A stretch of 64,000 bases of DNA, taken from the NCBI RefSeq assembly GCF_014905175.1, contig NC_057790.1, forward strand, positions 23,834,469 through 23,898,468, written 5' to 3'. Made by a program: the position numbers and the translations under genes. Shown here piece after piece: positions 48,118 to 59,632 of this stretch. Below the pieces are notes generated by a model that worked only from the letters and a program-made list of their open reading frames with translations, was not told where the DNA came from and did no database searches. This DNA is from Aphidius gifuensis. Lineage: Eukaryota; Arthropoda; Insecta; Hymenoptera; Braconidae. How positions within the stretch are numbered: the first letter of the stretch is position 1; each line of letters opens with the position of its first letter.

Positions 48118-51100
48118 TTAATTGATGAGATAATAAAGCAATTTTTTAAATATAAAATTTGTTTATTTTAAAAATTATTTTTAACACCTGTTTGAGTGTT
48201 GAAGTTTACGTTAATTTTAGACTAAAACTTGACTAAAAGTTTGAAAGTTTTGAGAAACTGATACAGACAAGTTTTGCTATTTATTAAGTATAATAATATT
48301 CAAGAGTTTAATAAACAAAAAATAAAAACTCTAAAATAAGTTAAAAAATTAAAATAAATATTTTTTCAAAAATAAAGTTATTTATTTTTACAATAATAAT
48401 GCTGAGTAACACTCAACAATTATAACTTTTGATACCACACCCTATTTTAGTGGTTTGTGTTTATACCACGAGGTTGTAACAACTTACCCCCTTTACAATG
48501 TTATATTCGGCCTTTCTCCATAAACATTTTCCAACCCTCCAACGTTTTAGCCCATGGGAACTGTAAACTAATAGCGATCCTTGCATTTGTGTGTTATACT
48601 ACGTCTTCCGTGGTTGTCGACCATATAACATATATTTTCTGGAGCTTTAACGAATATTCACATATCTTGAATAACTTTTAACTGCATTTACCAAAACTTT
48701 TAAGATGAATAAATTTTCTTATTTTTTTTTTTATTATTCAAAATTAGTTTTATTATTTTATTAAAATTATTTGATTTACATAATTTAATAGTCCAATTTT
48801 GCAATTTTTTTTTATTTTTATTATTGTTTTTGGTGATTGAGACAAAAAAAAAATTCATCTTGATTTTTAAAATAAAATAAAACTTTTATTTCACTTTATA
48901 AATACCAATTGAAAAAAAAAAATATGTCCGTAGTAAAAAAATTTGTCATTTTTATTTTTATATCAACAGGAAAATTCATTTAAAAATTTTCCATTTAAAT
49001 ATTTTTCATATTAAAAAATGAAATAATTTATTAAAAATTTCTTTTGTCATCGTGTTGAAGTATTTGATGGCATTTTTATATTTGCTAGTTGTTCCCAGTG
49101 GTATATTTAAGTATAGTAAAATGTTGCATGGTGTTGTTGAGTATATAGTCAAAAGATTCAACGTGAGTCAAGAGACCAGTACAGAGATATTATCATTGTG
49201 TATATACTCACCAACCGGGTAAAGGACCTCTTCATTACTGGACGCAAAACCGAGACCATTACTGATAAACCCAAACATCTTTCTTTATCGTTGTTATTAT
49301 ATATATTTGCTACTAAGAAAAATAAAAATATAAAAAAAAAAAAAACTACTATCTCACTTTTGTGTGTTATATTATTACACAACAAAAAAAAAAATGCTCT
49401 CAGTATGTTTCCTACCAAGACCATTATTATCACCATTATTATTATTATATATACACAAAGTAGATTGCATTTTTAATGGTATTTTTGATCGTAATAAACA
49501 CACATGGTTTATGTTTGATCATAATATTAAATTATATTTTATTCTACTTGTTTCAAAACACCTTGACAACGTAAATAATATTTTACTAATTTAAAAAATC
49601 AAACGACATTTGTTTTATCATATTTTTTTTTTCATTTGAATTATGAATTTTCAATTGTTAATGTGATTAAATTATATTTGATACTTGAAATTTGTAGAAA
49701 TTATAAGTTAAAAAATTTACGTATAAATGTGTTTATTCACAAGAAGAATATTAATGCGAATCAACGCTATTTAGTTTGTCCCCATGTTAAAGGATCATTC
49801 TAAATCTTCAGGACTAATCCTTGATAATCCTCTGCAGCAACCAAGGCATTGTTTTTTTTCCCAAATATTTTTTTATTTATTTATTCTTCTTACAGTCACG
49901 TTGTGGTAGCTTTTTATAAATTTACAGCATATCCACTCTCTTCATTTGCATCATTATCATCTCTCTCTCTCTCTCGGCATCCCAAATTATTAAAAATAAA
50001 ATAAAAAAAATAGATAAAAACTGAAGATAATAATAAACTATAAAACTGAATATTTTTCATTCGAACCACGAAGAGGGATGTACCCATCAATTTGCATTCA
50101 AAGAGTGTACAACACCCTGCATATAGATCAAAATAAGGGTGGAGAAATTATTAATATCTATATATATATAAATTCTTGATTCAATGCGGCAGAAAGTTTC
50201 TGACAAATCCAATCGACTTCATGCTATAAGATGAAAATATCGAGGAAAAAAAAAATAAGAATTAGTCATCTTGGCTTTCAAGAAGTAAATGTAATATAAA
50301 AAGAAAAAAAAAAAAAGTTCCAAGAATATAATTCACAACAAGTGCATATAAAAATCATGACAACGAAAAAAAGCTTTATATAAAATTTTTCAGTACTTGA
50401 AAAATCTCTTTAAAAATTATTTCAAAATTTATTTATTATTATTATTTTTTTTGTTATTAGCAAGGGTAGTTTTTATGAATTTTTTTTTTTACCTCGTGCA
50501 TTTTATCAATCGATATTTTACTTGAAAAGTTATCGTTGACAAACGTATAGTTTTTTTTCTATCCATATTATTTATTTATAACAATTTTATTATTATTATT
50601 TTTTTGCTATATTTATTTTATTTTTTTGTGTCCAACATTGTAGCTATATCACGTATATAAATATGGCTCGTTGATTTTGTCATTCAACGTTTATATATAT
50701 ATATTTTTTCTTCAATCTATTATTACAATTATTATTATTTTTTCTATATTCATTTCTGTCAAACGAAAGTATTAGTTGATGCATAAATTATTATATATGA
50801 TAGTGTTGGATCGATGACTATATAAACTTTCGATATTAATTGATAATTACGTTGTGGCCAACCAAGCGTCCAAACCTGACGGTTTTAGTCCCTCATTCAC
50901 AAAGGAACCGTTTATTTGATGCGGCCAAACGGCCCGGTAAAGTGTTCAGCGCACCGTGTCAAATGATCCACAAATAGGCGCGAGTACCTATACAATATAC
51001 ATCCCTGTCTTGGTGCAATGTACGTATGTACTATCTAGATATATTGATCTACATATATATGCTTGTTTGCATACACACAACCTGCATAAAATTGAGCAAC

Positions 51101-54100
51101 AATATATATCTTATATAGCTTTGGCAAACCAGGGTATATATTGCTAATCATCATGGATGAAAATTTATCGTTTGATACTATTTTCAATCCTATAAATTGG
51201 AATGATACTATGATATCACTTTAATTTACCAAGAAGATTCTCCAATTGATCCCAAATTTGTCTTGAAACTTTTTCAATTTTGTCTCAGAGCTTGATCTCT
51301 GGATACAAGATTAATTTTATTTTTATTTCTTTCTTTTTGGGGTGATAGGAATTTATATAAATTTGTAAATATCTATACTATTATTATTTTAATGTGCAAT
51401 AGAATTATAACGCACGATTGAATCAACAAGAATTGTATCGTATAAGAAATAAATAAATAAATAAAAAATTGCGTTGGAATTTTACAGCCATTGGTGCGAT
51501 AAATGTGCGGTCATGTAAAGTTTAATGTTGAACTGCCAAGTGTTGGAAGCTTGGTACGACTGTTCAGGGAGGCTCATACGTGTGATGCGCTCGAGTGCGT
51601 CACACTTTTTTTTTTTTTTTATTTCTTCTCTTTGCGGGTAAAAAGAGATCAGTAAAAAAGACACGAAGGGGTTGGTTGTATTTCAAACTTTTAAACGGTA
51701 TCCAACAGTTTTACTCTGACTAAAAATAAAAAAAAATGTTTGAGGGAAGAAAAAAAGTCGTTTACGATCTGAGCTTTTTATTATTTATTTTGCGAGTAAT
51801 ACGTGTGTGTATTCTCATGGTTTTTCACTCACTCACTTTCACCTTTTTTCCTTATATTTTTATTTTTTTTAAGTGCAGCATTCTCGATCAATGAAATGGT
51901 CGCTTGAAATATTCAAAACGCTCGTGAACGCCAGTTGAACATCGTCGTTTTCAAGTATAGAGGGGTCAAATAAGAGTGAAATAACAACGAAAAATATATA
52001 CCTATAAAAAATATACCACAGCTCAATTAATAATTTCATAATTGCCAACTTTTCTTGTATAAATTTCTCGGTAACAATTATATTTAAATTCATTTGAGCT
52101 TTATAAAAAAGTTTTCTTTTCAATTCATTCAAAAAACATTTGACGTTATAATATTAAAATCCTTTTTTATTATATTTTCGCCAACCAAACAACAATCCTC
52201 CCTCGAAACAAAACTTTTTCTTTTTTTTTTTCCAGACGGAAAAGTACGTAATGTGATATACATGCAATGAGCACGCATGTGTACATATATATGCACGCAC
52301 TCAGTGACGGTGGTTGAGCGCGAAAATACGTATTGTCTCTTTGGGGGTAAAAATGAACAAACAGAAAAATGTCAAATGCAAAAAAAAAAAAAAGGATTCA
52401 AAGCGAGCTTTTGCTTGCAATCCTTGAATCGGTTCTAAAAAATTTTGGCTGTGGTTCAAAGAAGGTTAAGAAATAGTTGCATGTAAAAAAAAAAAAACCA
52501 TGTCGTGGTATACCGATGATAAAAAAAAAAAGTATACATGAATAGAATAAATTGGCAAAGGATAAAATCGACGCACGCATGCAGCACATATATATAAGAT
52601 GATGTTGAAGCATCTCTTAAACGAGAAGCTATAACTTTTTGGATAACTCGGGGCAATGTTGGGCTTGCCATGGCTGGCTGGGTGCGGCCCAGGGGCAGAA
52701 TCGATTTTTGGGAAAGGGGGTTAACGTAAAAGACGAGCAAGAAGTTGCAATTTAAAGTGAGAAAAATATAAGAAGGAAGGAAAAGATTGAGAAGAGGATT
52801 GAATGAATGAATACGAGAGGAATAGAATGTTGATAGTGAGGAAGAGAATTTGGAGCTTCCTCTTTTTCTTATTGGTAGACAAAGAAAGATGTGATACGGA
52901 TTACGAACACACTGGACTGGGTAACGTTCGGTAACGTTTGTATACGATATCAGTGTATCAGGAGGTACCAGAACCCAACTATCCTACAGTCCTCTTTTTA
53001 TACAGCTTTTTTTTCGACTCTCTTTCTCTCTTTTACTTGCTCAACTGGGGAGTTGATTCATCTCCTGCTGGAATAGATATATATATTCTCTTTTTTTTTT
53101 TTTTGGGTATATTCTTTTGGTAAAATGAAAGAGGGAAAAGCTGGATATACAGGAGGGTTATACTCTGTTGGGAATTTAACTCACGAGATATATATAGACG
53201 AGGGGCCAGTTGCTGAAAATGGACCGTGACATTTCAAAAGTCGTCTCCGCATGATAATCTGCCTAACTAGTATAAATTGTTCTTTTGGTTATTTATTTAT
53301 TTTAAATAAATAAATTTTAATTATTAAATACTAAATTTAATTATAAATAATTATTGGGTAATAAATTTTAATAGATATATTTTTTTTAAGTCAATATTAA
53401 TTTTTTTTTTTTAATTTAATGTTGCAGGTGGTTTATGAATTTTGATTGGAGCAAACATCAATTTATAATTTTCATCATCAAATACAGTAACGGTGAGTTG
53501 ACAAATTTTTTTATCTATTTTTTTTTTTTTATAATTTTCAGATGACTTAACTCTTTTTTTTTTATTGTTTGAAGTTTTTTCTGTCAAATTTTCAAGTCAT
53601 TTGAACTGTAAGTTTGGCTGTAGCTATACATCTATCGATCGATGTCGTTTCGAACTCGATTTTCGACGTCGAAACGAAATTGAAAGTTAAAATTATTATT
53701 ATTTTCACTTGGGAATAATTTATATTTTATGTATAAGCTTTAATATAATTAATCACTGAATTTTATTTACTCATTGATATGCTGCATGTGCTTTTTAGTA
53801 AACTAGCAAAACATCAAGTGACCTTTGAATATTAATTTGCCAATTTAATAACACGACAATTGCTAAATTCAATTATTTCAAATTAATTTAATGTAAAATC
53901 AATAATATAAAATTGCTCAACAGAATAAATTAATTATTATATTTTATATTTTTATATGAAAAATACATCGACGGATTTATATAAGTACCTCTCGAATTTT
54001 TTATCAGCTCAATTTTATGATTAGTTTATTATTGATTTTTTATTTATAATTCCAATATTAAAAAATATATTGGCTATCTTTGAATACCATTATCAAAATT

Positions 54101-57100
54101 ATAACTACTCTTGCTAAATTAAATTTTAATATTATAAGAAGTTTATTATAAATTGACCTTTTATATAATATCAAATTTTTTTTTTACTCAATTTATATTC
54201 AATACAATTTGTCTGGAAATATATCAGATAAATTTTATTTTTTATTCAGTTATAATCCTTGGAATTTCTAAGATATGAAATTAAAAAATAGATAAAAAAT
54301 AGTAAGAATATTTTCAAGAGCTAGTGAATCTTGCATATTTTTTAAAAAATATTTCATCTTTTTTTTTTTTTTTCGATGTGAAGTATAGTAGAGTCATTCG
54401 AAATATTTGTCATGTCATAAATATTTTTAGAAATGATATAAAAATATAATAATAAAAACAATAAGGCTTTCGAAAAAAAAAGAAATAAAAAAACGAACTG
54501 CTCACTTGAGCAGCTGTCTGTTGTGGTAAGGTTTTCCCTCGAGAATACGAAGGAACGTCTCGAAATGCCCTCCCAAACTTCGGTTATACTACTGAAAGTG
54601 AAACTCGTGTCACCAACCAATATATATTTTGTATATTACAAAACTTGTTTAATATATTATTTATACACATTGTATAATTAATTTTATAATTAATCTAAAA
54701 TTATCTTAATCCAATTCTCGGAAAAAAATCAATTTTTATCAACAAAAAAACACAAAAAACGAAATGAAATAAAATCTTCTATTTTTTTTTTTATTTATTT
54801 CTCGTTATTAGCCTTCATTAGTTTAATAAAATTTCAGATCTCTTTCATCTCTTTTGTTCCTTTGTTGTTTTTCATTTATTTATATATATTTCTTTTCAAC
54901 GTTATACGGAGATTTTATCACACTGATATACCAGCGAGGGAAAGAGGAAAAAAATAGAGAAAAACGTGATTCAGACTTGGCAATTTCATCGCTGTAATTT
55001 GGCATGTCGGGTGACACAGGGGGAGGTAAACCATAAAATCCACAAACACAATCATAAAAATTTTCATCTCGTTTCTCGTTAAATTACATTCACATACATG
55101 AAAATACATTACAATTATTCGTCCGGCACAATTATATTACCCCAATCATTTTTGCATTTTTATAAAATTGTTAAAATTCAATTTCAACAAACAACTGGTT
55201 GTATAATTCATCATAAAATATAATATATATTTTTAAATATAAAAAATAATTATAATTATTATTAATTTTATAAAAACATGCAAAATGTAATTAAAATAAT
55301 TAATTATAATTATTTTAATGACAGTGATAAAAAATAGTTTATCATTTTTTTTTATTTTTTATTTTTTTGTTGCTGTACGTGATGAATTAAATAAAAATAT
55401 AAACTTATGAATGAAAAATAAGTTTTTTTTAGACAGTGACGTGGATAAGTGTGAGCATTGCATGACGGGGGTTTCAATGAATGTATATAGTGATATGATG
55501 GCATGCAATGTTGACGCGTTGCGGTGGTGTCATGCGGAAATGTGGCTTAAATGCGTCAAGGGGTCGTAAAGACTTTGCGGTATTTGCTTTAATTCGTCGT
55601 GGATTTACAAAGGATTTATAATAAATATTTATTATTTAACTATTTAACTGTATTTATTTATTTATGTTTATCATTTTTTCAAGTTTATAATGTACCTTAC
55701 AACAAAGAAATGATCGTTAATCACTTGTGACACTGTCACACACATATCACCCTGCCATTTTTCACAGTTGATTAAATTATTTTATTTTTTATTGACAACA
55801 TTAAGTCATTATTGTTGAGCTTATTTTTTTTATTTTGCTAATAAAATTTTACTTATATAAATATTTATTCTATGTATATTTTTATATTTTGCATCAGATG
55901 TTTTTGTTATTTTATGTTGAAGCTTTGTTATTGCTGTCATGCTTGAAAATTAAATGTAAAAAAATATAACGTGTTTATAAAGATGAGTTTATGATGACAG
56001 AAAATATTGGAAAGGCTATATATATACATCTATACTTTGAAAATAATTTAATCAAGCATGTGAGGGTATACGAGAACTTTAGATGAAGGCATGATTAGTT
56101 AATTTATTGAACCACGGGTGGACACTTTGGCTGATTCACTTTAATCAAATTCTATTATTACATTTCTTTTTTTTATAACAAATTTATATTGTGGTAGATA
56201 AATAATACTGTTATATATTTTGTTAATAATTAAATTAGCCTGTGGACAAAAAATAAATGAAAATTATTTTACAAAAACCAGGAAAATATTATCAATCTAT
56301 TATAATTAAATTAAATTTCTGTCTGGTTTTTATCTTGAAAAAAATTTAAATATACCAGAAGAATAAATTTACAAGTAAAAATAATAAAAACAAAATTCAC
56401 AAGAGAATATCGAAAAAAGCGTCGATTAGGTAATTGGTCTAGGTACACCTTTTTGGTAATTTATTTTAATTAGATTCATGATATATATTATGAAGTTTTT
56501 TAAATTTATTTTTAGTTTAAATTGTATTTCGATGAAAATTTTACAAGCTCTTTATTTTTTTTTATTCCAAGAGATTTTGATTCTGCCTTTTAAGTAGTAT
56601 TTTCAGTGTTTTTTGAATGGTAAAAAGAAGCATTGCCATTCTCTTTCTACTCCTCATTTAGCCCTCGTCATCACTCCTTGTTTTTCTCAGTGTAATTCAC
56701 TTTTTGCATTTCCTCCAACTGTTGTCGAGTGTAGACACGGGTCTTTGTATTAAGATTAAAAAGAAATAAAATAAAACAAAATGCCGATGTTAAGTAGGTA
56801 AGAAAAGTGATCTTTTGTATTTCAAAAATAAAAAAAACTAAAAATACTTTTTTATCTTTTTAACAAATGTAAAAAGATAAAAGAAAAAAATAGACTATAA
56901 ACGAGCTATTTTCTTTTTCTGGACGTATTTTTTTCCGAGCATTTAAAGAGACAAAAAGAATTTTATAAAATAATCATACAAAGAATGGAAAAAAAAAAAA
57001 TTCTCATATTGAATTTCCAAGATGAAATACAAGCACTTGAATGTTTGCTTTAATATACAAGTCGATTTACAATTCCGAATAAATCCTTAAAAAGAATTTC

Positions 57101-58560
57101 CACAATTTTCCTGAATAAAAAAAAAAAATACACTTCAAAATGAATTAAAAAAAAAAAAAGAATTATCAAAACTTTTGAATTAAAATATTTTAATGAAGAC
57201 ATGTAGATAAGATATAAAAAAAAAAAAAAACTTTAAATGACTAAGAGATAATCTCTCTTTGTTAAATCCTCCTTAATTCCGGAAAGAACTTAAAAATTAC
57301 GCTAATGATCGAAAAAAAGAAAAGTCTTAAAGTACATTTTTCTTTTTTACCAAAAGAAAAATTAAATAAAAAAAAAAAAAAAAATAGCTAGAAAATAAAA
57401 CGCAACGTACATAAAATAAATAAAAGTATTTTCTATCGAAAAAAAAAAAAATCTAAAAGTATAATAAAAAGAAAAAAAAAAAAAACAATAAACACAGTGC
57501 ATTAGCCACCCTTCGTCAGATAAAGTATACCTCATGCCCCAACCGAAGAATGACATAAAAAAAATGATAATAATAAAAATTGAAAGACAAATCATCATCA
57601 AGCTTACGATGAGTATTCACAACATCATGTAGAGCACGTTAACCAATCAATTAACATTGTTTTTACCCCTCTATAAGCCTCCCCATATACGAAAATTCTA
57701 TTGCCAAGAACAATTTCATAAATCGTGAATAACATTGAGGTCTTTGACCAATGTGTTGAGTCTGATTTTGAGGATTTACACCACCACCACCTCTGCAATG
57801 AGCATTAAGGGGATCAACAAATTTACAAAACGAGGTAAAATATATATTTTTTTTTTTGTTCATATTTAATTCTTTGTAGAAAAGGGTTGAGTGTATATAC
57901 GACTAAAATCTCCATTAGCTGGGTGACTAGAGCTGGATTTATGTTCGATTATCTAGATGATAAAAAAATAGGGGATGATGAAAGAGGTCACAGACGTGGT
58001 TGAACACTGATAACAATACAAACACCCTTAAAAATTTTTAAACAAAAAACAACATTCTTTAATTTAAAAATAGTTATTAATTATTTTATAAATTTTCTTT
58101 GTAATTGTTTTGAAAAAATCTTCATTTATCTAAATGAAATATATATTATTTTTTTTTCATAATTTTTTATTTATACGGCTTGCTTTGTCACTTAACAATG
58201 AGGTTTTTATATATATTTTATTTTACATTTTTCTTTGCGCCAAATTCTGTTTTGTCTTTTATCTTAAAAATGTCGCAGACTCACAGTGAATGCATCAAAT
58301 TAATAACTGTACCAAGTTGAAATTTTTTAAACTTGATACAAGTTTTGGCTTTATCATTGTTTGAAAATTGTTTGAGAAAAAAAATATCTTAACAGTGACG
58401 TCTTTTGATATGTTTCGAAATGTTGAAATGTTCATTTTGTACGAGTGATGTTAGTATCAAAAACTTTTGTTAATATTTTTATTATTTTTTATTTAATTCT
58501 TTTGTTGGAATTGTCGTTATTAATACATTAAAAAAATTTAAATTGTTTAGTTTATTTAAT
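48118..58560. other. Gene-free right region, part 1
   Basis: No coding region could be supported over this 10.4 kb. The open frames present are AT-rich, lysine- or phenylalanine-rich and lack family features. Patches of higher complexity that may be regulatory or unrecognised exons are 48430-48690, 49190-49290, 50840-51130, 52640-52740, 53160-53280, 54910-55120 and 55430-55610. The stretch could be a large intron or the regulatory domain of a gene beyond the right edge. Confidence 0.5.
48132..48137 (+). terminator. Probable MGME1 poly(A) signal
   Basis: AATAAA occurs 15 nt after the MGME1 stop codon, followed by U-rich sequence within 30 nt. The hexamer is frequent in this AT-rich DNA, so the assignment rests on position. 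Confidence 0.45.
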
Positions 58561-58577
58561 TTCATTATTTTACTGTG

Positions 58578-58630
58578 AAAAAGTGATCACTTTTTTAATT
58601 TTACGAGCACATTGGCGCGCTACGCGCGCC
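58578..58630. repeat. Perfect 18-bp palindrome and GC-rich hairpin
   Basis: AAAAAGTGATCACTTTTT (58578-58595) is a perfect palindrome. About 18 bp later GGCGCGC-TAC-GCGCGCC (58614-58630) forms a 7-bp GC-only stem with a 3-nt loop, extremely unusual in this AT-rich sequence. Both lie about 100 bp before the satellite array, so they may be the terminus of one element. Confidence 0.8.
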
Positions 58631-58727
58631 TGTATCTATACCTTCTAAAAGGTTCATTGTTCATTGATTTTATAAACACAAGTATTATCATAAAAAAAAA
58701 AAAGAATGAATAAATTGACGAAAAATT

Positions 58728-59632
58728 TATTTACACATAAATCACACATAATTCACACGTAATTTTTAGTCTAATAACATCAAGATTGAATGTTTACTGA
58801 AAAAGTTGTGCTACCTTAATATGTCAATTTAAAAAAAAAATATAAAAAATATTTAAAAAAATTTTGTTTTTGAATTATTTCTTCACACATAAAAAACACA
58901 TAATTCGCACAAAATTTTAAGCCCAATTGCATCGAGATCCGATGATTATTAAAAAAGTTGTGCTAGCTTAATATGTCAATTTTAAAAAAAAAAATATAAA
59001 AAATATTTTAAAAAATTTTGTTTTTGAATTATTTCTTCACACATAAAAAACACATAATTCGCACAAAATTTTAAGCCCAATTGCATCGAGATCCGATGAT
59101 TATTAAAAAAGTTGTGCTAGCTTAATATTTGAATTTTTAAAAAAAAAATTTAAAAAATAAAAAAAAAATTTTCTTTTAAATTTATTTCTTCACACATGAA
59201 AAACACATAATTCGCACAAAATTTTAAGCCCAATTGCATCGAGATCCGATGATTATTAAAAAAGTTGTGCTAGCTTAATATGTCAATTTTTAAAAAAAAT
59301 ATAGAAAATATTTTAAAAAATTTTCTTTCAAATTTATTTCTTCACACATAAAAAACACATAATTCGCACAAAATTTTAAGCCCAATTGCATCGAGATCCG
59401 ATGATTATTAAAAAAGTTGTGCTAGCTTAATATTTGAATTTTAAAAAAAAATTTAAAAAATAAAAAAAAAAATTTTCTTTCAAATTTATTTCTTCACACA
59501 TAAAAAACACATAATTCGCACAAAATTTTAAGCCCAATTGCATCGAGATCCGATGATTATTAAAAAAGTTGTGCTAGCTTAATATGTCAATTTAAAAAAA
59601 AAAAATATAAAAAATATCAAAAAAAATTTTGT
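58728..59632. repeat. Satellite array, six units of about 152 bp
   Basis: Five closely matching units start with CTTCACACAT at 58881, 59035, 59188, 59340 and 59492, giving periods of 154, 153, 152 and 152 bp. A diverged sixth unit precedes them from about 58728. Each has a conserved core containing AATTCGCACAAAATTTTAAG and GCATCGAGATCCGATGATTA, then GTTGTGCTAGCTTAATAT, and a variable A/T-rich linker. Two linker variants alternate along the array. Confidence 0.93.
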
